Of a stretch of DNA of 10,917 nt, positions 6,110-10,917 are shown in pieces; position 1 is the stretch's first letter, and every line of letters begins with the position of its first letter. Origin of the DNA: Deltaproteobacteria bacterium (lineage in GTDB: Bacteria > Myxococcota_A > UBA9160 > JAFDET01); assembly GCA_019310195.1 (NCBI GenBank), contig JAFDET010000190.1, forward strand, positions 1 through 10,917, written 5' to 3'. The position numbers were made by a program, and so were the translations under genes. The notes beneath the pieces were generated by a model. It saw only the letters and a list, made by a program, of their open reading frames with translations, ran no database searches and had not been told where the DNA came from.

Positions 6110-6216
6110 GGTGACCCGGGCGTGTCGAGAGAATCTGAGAGGCGCATTGGCTCGCGCGATTTCGGCACACTCTCGCGCGCCCGGGTCACCGCCTGTTGTG
6201 ACCGGGAGGCTCCCGG
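6110..6216 (+). promoter_or_regulatory. nested stem-loops in the sucA upstream region
   Basis: GGTGACCCGGGCG (6110-6122) and CGCCCGGGTCACC (6178-6190) are perfect 13-bp inverted repeats. Pairing continues inward through TGT with GCG (two G-U) and, past a single bulged C, GAGAG (6127-6131) with CTCTC (6170-6174). This leaves a 38-nt loop. The right arm can instead pair downstream: GGTCAC (6184-6189) with GTGACC (6198-6203) over 8 nt. That segment in turn competes with a third stem, CCGGGA (6202-6207) with TCCCGG (6211-6216). The three stems are mutually exclusive in sequence, as in an attenuator or RNA switch. GGTCAC-N8-GTGACC would equally suit a dimeric repressor. The ATG of sucA is about 100 nt further on. 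Confidence 0.55.
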
Positions 6217-6300
6217 CGCGTCCAAATCAGGTCGAGAGGCTGGAGGCCGTCGCACCGGCGGCCCAAGACGTGCTGAGGCACCACGCTGGCGCTGCGGCGC

Positions 6301-6308
6301 GAGGGGAG
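6301..6308 (+). promoter_or_regulatory. Shine-Dalgarno that sets the sucA start
   Basis: GAGGGGAG lies nine bases before ATG 6318. The frame is open back to 5961, but the extra 119 codons lie partly opposite the SDR gene and have no E1-like sequence. Confidence 0.7.
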
Positions 6309-6317
6309 TCGGAACGC

Positions 6318-9149
6318 ATGGCTCGCGGGGCGAAACCGCCGTCCGGGTCGGACGACTTCGCCGAGTTCGGCATCAACGCTGCGCTGGTGGACGAGATCCA
6401 CCATCGCTACGAAGTCGATCCCGACGCGGTGCACCCGGAGTGGGCGCCGCGTTTCGGCGGGACCGCCGCCGCGAGGCCGGCACTCAGCACAGGCGCCGCG
6501 GCTCCGGCTCCGCCGCCCGCCGCCGTGGCTCCCGAAAGCGTCGCCGAGCTGGGCGCGCCTGAGGCCGAGCGCCACGCGCGTTCGCTGCGCATGATCCACG
6601 CCTTCCGCGCCCGCGGTCACCGCGTCGCCGACACCGACCCGCTGGGCGGACGCGACAGCTACTTCGCCGAGCTGGATCCGGCCCACTACGGATTCGGCAA
6701 CGACGATCTCGACAAGCCTTGTGTCGCCGGGGACCTTCCCGGCGGACCGGTGCAGACCTTGGACGCGATCCTCGGGCGTCTGCGCAGGACCTACTGCCGC
6801 AGCGTCGGTGTCGAGTTCACTCACGTTCAGGACGCGGGCTGCCGGACATTTCTCCAGAACCTGATGGAGAAGAACGAGAACACGCCCGACCTCTCCAACG
6901 AAAAGCGGCTGCGCATCCTCGAGAAGCTCTACGCCGCGGAGCTCTTCGAGAACTTCCTCCACACCCGCTTCCTGGGGCAGAAGCGCTTCTCCCTCGAGGG
7001 GGCCGAGACCCTGATCCCGCTGCTCGATGCGGTGGTGGAAGAGGGCGGCCGCCTGGGAATGCGCGAGTTCGTGATCGGCATGGCCCATCGCGGTCGGCTC
7101 AACGTGCTTTCCAACATCATGGGAAAGTCGCTCGAGTCCATGTTCTCCGAGTTCGAGGACATCGAGGACATCGAGCAGCCTTTCGGCTCGGGAGACGTCA
7201 AGTACCACAAGGGCTTCTCCAGCGACCGCGACACGCTCTCGGGAAACCGGGTTCACCTGACGCTGACGGCGAACCCCTCCCACCTGGAGGCCGTGAACCC
7301 GGTGGTCGAGGGCCGCGTGCGGGCCAAGCAGGTGCGCTCGGGGGACACGGAGGGACGCACCGCCGTTCCCCTGCTGATCCACGGCGACGCGGCGTTCGCC
7401 GGCCAGGGTCTCGTGGCCGAGACGCTGAACCTCTCGCAGGTGACGGGCTACTCCACCGGCGGCACGGTCCACGTGGTGGTGAACAACCAGATCGGCTTCA
7501 CCACCAATCCCTACGAAGCGCGCTCCACGCTCTACTGCACCGACGTCGCCAAGATGATCCAGGTGCCGATCTTCCACGTGAACGCGGACGATCCGGAGGC
7601 CGTGCTCCACTGCGTGTACCTGGCCATGGCCTACCGGCAGCGTTTCCGGGCCGACGTGGTGATCGATCTGGTCTGCTACCGGCGCCACGGCCACAACGAG
7701 GGCGACGACCCCAGCTACACCCAGCCGCTGCTCTACGAGAAGATCCGCAAGCGGCCTTCGACCCGGAAGATCTACACCGAGCATCTGATCGAGGTGGGGG
7801 TGCTGCAGGAGTCGCGCGCGCGGGAAATGGAAGAGGACCTGCGCGCCCACCTGGACCGGTCCCTGGACGTGATCGAGACGCACCCGCCGGGCCCGGACGA
7901 GCCCTACGCCCCGCACGGCCCCTGGACCGGGTTCGACCGCACCGCGCCCGACGAGGATCCCGAGACCGGCGTGAGCCGCGAGGTCCTGGCCCAGGTGGCC
8001 GAGGGCATGGCCACGCTGCCGCCGGGCTTCAACCTCCACCGCAAGCTGGCGACGTTCGTGGAGAAGCGCCGCAAGGTGGTGGCCGAGGACGGCGACGTGG
8101 ACTGGGCGACCGGCGAGTCGCTGGCCTTCGGGTCGCTGCTCCTGGAAGGCACGCCGGTCCGGCTCTCCGGCCAGGACTCCACACGGGGCACCTTCAGCCA
8201 GCGCCACGCCGCGTTCGTGGACCAGAAGACCGGCGCGGAGTACGCCCCCCTGGATCACCTGGCGGACAACCAGGGACGCTTCGAGGTCTACGACAGCATC
8301 CTCTCGGAGCAGGCCGTGCTGGGCTTCGAGTACGGCTACAGCCTGGCGGACCCGACCACGCTCACCCTGTGGGAGGCGCAGTTCGGCGACTTCGGAAACG
8401 GCGCCCAGGTGATCATCGATCAGTTCATTGCGTGTGCGCACGTCAAGTGGCAGCGCATGAGCGGTCTGGTGATGCTGCTGCCCCACGGCTACGAGGGCCA
8501 GGGACCCGAGCACTCCAGCGCCCGCATCGAGCGCTTCCTGCAGCTGTGCGCCGAGGACAGCCTGCAAGTGGCCAACTGCACGACGCCCGCGCAGTACTTC
8601 CACCTGCTGCGGCGGCAGATGCACCGCCGCTACCGGGCGCCGCTGGTGGTCTTCACGCCCAAGAGCCTGCTGCGCCACAAGCGCGCCGTGTCGAAGTCGC
8701 GGGAGCTGGCCGAAGGCTGCTTCCAGCGCATCATCGACGATTCGCTCACGGCCGTGGGCGCGGAGGCGGCCGAGCGCGTGATCCTGTGCTCGGGAAAGGT
8801 CTACTACGACCTGCTGGCCGAGCGGGTGCGCCGCTACGGCGAGGGCGACTCGGGTGGCGTCGCCCTGGTGCGGGTGGAGCAGCTCTACCCGTGGCCGGGA
8901 GCCAGGCTTGGCGAGCTGCTCGGGCGCTACGCGTCCGCCGAGCGCGTGGTGTGGTGCCAGGAAGAGCCGGTCAACATGGGGCCGTGGTCCTTCGTGCGCG
9001 AACGGTTCCAGGATCTGCTGGGCGCCGATCAGGAGCTGGTGTACGCCGGTCGGCGCGAGAGCGCGAGCCCGGCCACGGGCTCGGGACGCCTGCACCGCGA
9101 GCAGCAGGCGGAGCTGGTGGCCGCGGCCTTCAACGGACTGCCCAGCTGA
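6318..9149 (+). CDS. sucA: 2-oxoglutarate dehydrogenase E1 component
   Basis: This 943-aa enzyme decarboxylates 2-oxoglutarate with thiamine diphosphate and passes succinyl to E2 lipoate in the TCA cycle. The N-terminal E2-binding segment is present (DDFAEFGINAALVDEIHHRY, DPDAVHPEWAPRF, about 12-48), then a Pro/Ala linker (about 57-75). Active-site landmarks are GMAHRGRLNVL (H257), the ThDP motif HGDAAFAGQG (355-364) to NNQIGFTT (389-396), and YRRHGHNEGDDPSYTQPLLY. The C-terminal half has RLSGQDSTRGTFSQRHA, WEAQFGDFGNGAQVIIDQFI (685 on), PHGYEGQGPEHSSARIERFL (722 on) and VANCTTPAQYFHLLRRQ. Length and order are normal for the family, and no key residue appears missing. The E2 (sucB) and E3 genes, often next to sucA, are absent here; a lipoprotein gene overlaps the stop by 4 nt instead. 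Confidence 0.98.
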   Translation: MARGAKPPSGSDDFAEFGINAALVDEIHHRYEVDPDAVHPEWAPRFGGTAAARPALSTGAAAPAPPPAAVAPESVAELGAPEAERHARSLRMIHAFRARGHRVADTDPLGGRDSYFAELDPAHYGFGNDDLDKPCVAGDLPGGPVQTLDAILGRLRRTYCRSVGVEFTHVQDAGCRTFLQNLMEKNENTPDLSNEKRLRILEKLYAAELFENFLHTRFLGQKRFSLEGAETLIPLLDAVVEEGGRLGMREFVIGMAHRGRLNVLSNIMGKSLESMFSEFEDIEDIEQPFGSGDVKYHKGFSSDRDTLSGNRVHLTLTANPSHLEAVNPVVEGRVRAKQVRSGDTEGRTAVPLLIHGDAAFAGQGLVAETLNLSQVTGYSTGGTVHVVVNNQIGFTTNPYEARSTLYCTDVAKMIQVPIFHVNADDPEAVLHCVYLAMAYRQRFRADVVIDLVCYRRHGHNEGDDPSYTQPLLYEKIRKRPSTRKIYTEHLIEVGVLQESRAREMEEDLRAHLDRSLDVIETHPPGPDEPYAPHGPWTGFDRTAPDEDPETGVSREVLAQVAEGMATLPPGFNLHRKLATFVEKRRKVVAEDGDVDWATGESLAFGSLLLEGTPVRLSGQDSTRGTFSQRHAAFVDQKTGAEYAPLDHLADNQGRFEVYDSILSEQAVLGFEYGYSLADPTTLTLWEAQFGDFGNGAQVIIDQFIACAHVKWQRMSGLVMLLPHGYEGQGPEHSSARIERFLQLCAEDSLQVANCTTPAQYFHLLRRQMHRRYRAPLVVFTPKSLLRHKRAVSKSRELAEGCFQRIIDDSLTAVGAEAAERVILCSGKVYYDLLAERVRRYGEGDSGGVALVRVEQLYPWPGARLGELLGRYASAERVVWCQEEPVNMGPWSFVRERFQDLLGADQELVYAGRRESASPATGSGRLHREQQAELVAAAFNGLPS

Positions 9150-10468
9150 TCCGCCGGCTCGCGACGGCGCTGGCACTGGTTCTCGCGGCCTGCGCCTCTC
9201 CGGCACCGTCATCTCCGCGGGTCGAGCCGGAGAGCGTTGCCTCGCTGCTACGTGCGGCCGAGGCGGAGCCCAACGACGTGCTGGCCGCCGGCATGCTGCG
9301 GCGTGCGCTGGCCGTCGACCCGCAGCGCCCCGATGTCCACGAGCAGCTCTTCCGGCGCACCGGGCGCGCACCGCGCGGCGCCGCCGCGGAGGTGGAGCCG
9401 GCGGCCCTGGCCGAGGCCCATCCCTACGACCCGTGGGCGCGCCTGCGCGCGGGCCGCGCCGAGCGCGATGCAGGACGTCCCGAGGCCGCGGTGGAGCACT
9501 GGCGTTGGGCCCTCTTCACCGCCGACCTGGATCCGGTCTCGGCCCAGGCCGCCTTCCTGGAGTTGGCGCGCCGCGCCGAGGACGCGCGCGGCATGTCCCA
9601 GGTTCCGGTGCACCTGTTCGCCGACGAGAGCGTGCGCGCCCATGCGGGCTGGCGCTTTCGCCTGCGTCTGGCGTTGCGCGCCGTGAGCGACGCACTGGAT
9701 CCCATCCTGAGCACGGCGTTGGTGCCCGCGTCGATCCAGGGCTTCGATGCAGAGGACGCGGGCGCGGGGCTTTCCGAGTTGACCGCCGCATTCCAGCGGC
9801 GCGGGCGGCCCGATCCGCCGCGTGGCATGCTGGTCCTGCTGACGGAGCGACACGCGCCGGCGCGGGGTCGTTCGCGCAAGCTGGGCGAGGCGCAGTTCCT
9901 GGGGCGGCGCCTCATCGCGCGCTTGGAAGAAGACGAGATCCTCAGCCGCGTGCTGGCCCACGAGCTTCTTCACCTGTACGGCGCCGTGCACCTCTCCGAG
10001 CGTGTGGACTCGCTCATGAACCCGACGGGCGGGGAGTGGGTGATCCGCGCGCCCAATGCGGCCATCCTGAAGCAGACCCGGAAGCGGCGCTTCGGGCCGG
10101 GTGGGCTGGAGCGCAACGTCCTGTCCTTCGTGGATCTCGACGCGACCATCGACGCGTATCTCGCGGTCATCCGCGCCAACCTGGCCCTGCGGCGCGCGGG
10201 CATCCAGGAGGTGCTCGACGACGTCTCGACGCCCCGGGCCCGCGCCCAACGCCTGCGCACGGTGGCCCAGCTCGATCCCCACCTGGGCGACGTGTGCTCC
10301 TTCACCGCGCGGCTGCTCTGGCGGGCGCAGCGCGGGCCGGAAGCCGTGCGGCTCTTCGATACCGCCGCGGCGCTCTACGGCCCGCGCAGCCCGGAGGGCC
10401 GCGCGGCCCGCGCTCAGGCGGACGCACTCCTGCAGCAGCTGCGGCGGAGCGCTCCCGCGCCGCCCTAG
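9146..10468 (+). CDS. lipoprotein metzincin-type metalloprotease with TPR-like repeats (CTG start)
   Basis: Read from CTG 9146, the 440-aa product opens MIRRLATALALVLAAC, a textbook lipoprotein signal with C16 in the lipobox LAAC. About 30-145 is helical and TPR-like (DVLAAGMLRRALAVDPQRPD, AERDAGRPEAAVEHWRWAL). The catalytic centre HELLHLYGAVH (272-282) fits HExxHxxGxxH: three zinc-binding histidines (272, 276, 282) and general base E273. SLMNP follows, with M291 nine residues after the last histidine, as in a metzincin Met-turn. About 330-430 is again helical and may be TPR-like. No ATG, GTG or TTG lies in frame between the sucA region and V45, and starting at V45 or M50 would discard the signal. 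CTG 9146 overlaps the sucA stop as CTGA, suggesting translational coupling; no strong Shine-Dalgarno is seen. Likely envelope-anchored; the substrate is unknown. The stop overlaps the opposing gene. Confidence 0.85.
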   Translation: MIRRLATALALVLAACASPAPSSPRVEPESVASLLRAAEAEPNDVLAAGMLRRALAVDPQRPDVHEQLFRRTGRAPRGAAAEVEPAALAEAHPYDPWARLRAGRAERDAGRPEAAVEHWRWALFTADLDPVSAQAAFLELARRAEDARGMSQVPVHLFADESVRAHAGWRFRLRLALRAVSDALDPILSTALVPASIQGFDAEDAGAGLSELTAAFQRRGRPDPPRGMLVLLTERHAPARGRSRKLGEAQFLGRRLIARLEEDEILSRVLAHELLHLYGAVHLSERVDSLMNPTGGEWVIRAPNAAILKQTRKRRFGPGGLERNVLSFVDLDATIDAYLAVIRANLALRRAGIQEVLDDVSTPRARAQRLRTVAQLDPHLGDVCSFTARLLWRAQRGPEAVRLFDTAAALYGPRSPEGRAARAQADALLQQLRRSAPAPP

Positions 10469-10917
10469 AGCCGATAGCCGAGCAGGTTCCACTCGTTCAG
10501 CAGGGCGGCGAATCCGGCGCCGAGCAGGACGAATGTCGTCAGCGCGGCGCGCGCGCCGAGGGCACCTCGGCGGCCGCGCCAGGCCCGCACCACCCCGAAG
10601 GCGACCAGCGCCTCCAAGCCCAGTGCCGCCAGTTGCAGGGCCAGGGTCGCGAGCATCAACGGGCTGGGTCCGAAGAAGAACGCCGGCGTACTCGGCGACG
10701 CCAGGAAGGCCGGAAGGCCCAGATCCTCTCCGAAGAAGGCCAGCCCCGTCGTTGCGGGAAACGCCAGGAATGCGCTGTTGGCCAGCGCCGCTGCCAGGGC
10801 GAGGAACGCGGCGGAGCGCAGCTCCGCGTCGAACAGACGCCGCCGCCAGAGCGCCACCGCCAGCCCCAGCGCGAGGACGGGCCATGCCCACGCGAAGAGC
10901 CCGATCAGCGCCAGCTG
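10465..10917 (-). CDS. multi-pass membrane protein, C-terminal part (gene runs off the window)
   Basis: The minus-strand frame is open from the stop at 10465-10467 to the window edge, so only the last 150 residues are visible. An internal GTG at 10857 is not the start, because the frame before it encodes another hydrophobic helix (QLALIGLFAWAWPVLALGLA). Four hydrophobic segments are apparent: that one, then SAAFLALAAALANSAFLAF, LMLATLALQLAALGLEALVA, and AALTTFVLLGAGFAALLNEW, ending NLLGYRL. Basic residues (WRRR, RAWRGRRG) mark likely cytoplasmic loops. The ending resembles, from memory, the membrane tail of some serine-hydrolase (beta-lactamase-like) proteins that close with W-N-L-L-G-aromatic. 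That assignment is tentative without the N-terminus. It is convergent with the metalloprotease gene; the two stops overlap in CTAG. Confidence 0.7.
   Translation of the reverse strand, partial: QLALIGLFAWAWPVLALGLAVALWRRRLFDAELRSAAFLALAAALANSAFLAFPATTGLAFFGEDLGLPAFLASPSTPAFFFGPSPLMLATLALQLAALGLEALVAFGVVRAWRGRRGALGARAALTTFVLLGAGFAALLNEWNLLGYRL

Noticed and set aside
5961..6317. 119-codon N-terminal extension of sucA
   Set aside because: The region is partly antisense to the SDR gene and contains the inverted repeat. ATG 6318 has a good Shine-Dalgarno, and E1-like sequence begins right after it.
6719..9145. Plus-strand frame upstream of and continuous with the protease gene
   Set aside because: It overlaps sucA in another frame and is Arg/Gly/Pro-rich noise. 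Only the part from 9146 has coding character.
6186..9371. 1061-codon open frame on the minus strand opposite sucA
   Set aside because: It is an antisense shadow of a highly conserved gene. It has no family motifs and spans the sucA to protease junction without any logic of its own.
9248..10891. 547-codon minus-strand frame opposite the protease gene
   Set aside because: The HExxHxxGxxH motif, lipoprotein signal and repeats on the plus strand identify the coding strand. The antisense frame lacks any domain.
1..10917. CRISPR array, tRNA, rRNA, insertion sequence or prophage genes
   Set aside because: I saw no regularly spaced direct repeats, no tRNA-like cloverleaf, no transposase or integrase, and no phage structural genes.

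Overview
This is a roughly 70% GC bacterial chromosomal window of ordinary housekeeping and envelope genes. It shows no sign of phage, transposase, CRISPR array, tRNA or rRNA. Codon use is strongly G/C at third positions, which produces long meaningless antisense reading frames (up to about 1,060 codons) opposite polA and sucA. The gene set suggests a high-GC member of the former Deltaproteobacteria, such as Myxococcota or a relative. It comprises an ECF sigma factor, a cysteine-free membrane anti-sigma protein, a small secreted beta-rich partner, a two-repeat secreted protein and a metzincin lipoprotein. The taxon is inferred from overall resemblance and was not tested.

Layout, left to right. 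Positions 1-228 are non-coding upstream DNA dominated by a 28-bp inverted repeat (43-171). Next on the plus strand is a close-packed cluster: polA (229-2862, DNA polymerase I), an ECF sigma factor (2900-3496), its probable anti-sigma factor (3493-3978) and a secreted protein of unknown function (3965-4396). The last three overlap one another and are probably translationally coupled. Positions 4397-4785 are a convergent intergenic region containing several hairpins, including a 13-bp stem at 4675-4703. On the minus strand lie a small secreted-protein gene broken by a one-base frameshift (4786-5113) and an SDR oxidoreductase (5258-6022). The SDR gene is divergent from sucA (6318-9149, 2-oxoglutarate dehydrogenase E1). 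The 295-nt spacer between them carries a perfect 13-bp inverted repeat and two further overlapping stems. sucA overlaps a lipoprotein metalloprotease gene (9146-10468) that appears to start with CTG. A multi-pass membrane protein (10465-10917, minus) enters from the right edge and meets the protease gene at a shared CTAG.

Functional reading. The window combines replication and repair (polA), an envelope-linked signalling module (sigma, anti-sigma and secreted partner), central metabolism (sucA, with no sucB or lpd beside it) and envelope proteolysis. I found no clearly new multi-gene system. The items most worth a second look are the polA upstream inverted repeat, the nested hairpins ahead of sucA, the CTG-started metzincin lipoprotein, the frameshifted small gene and the compact sigma trio.
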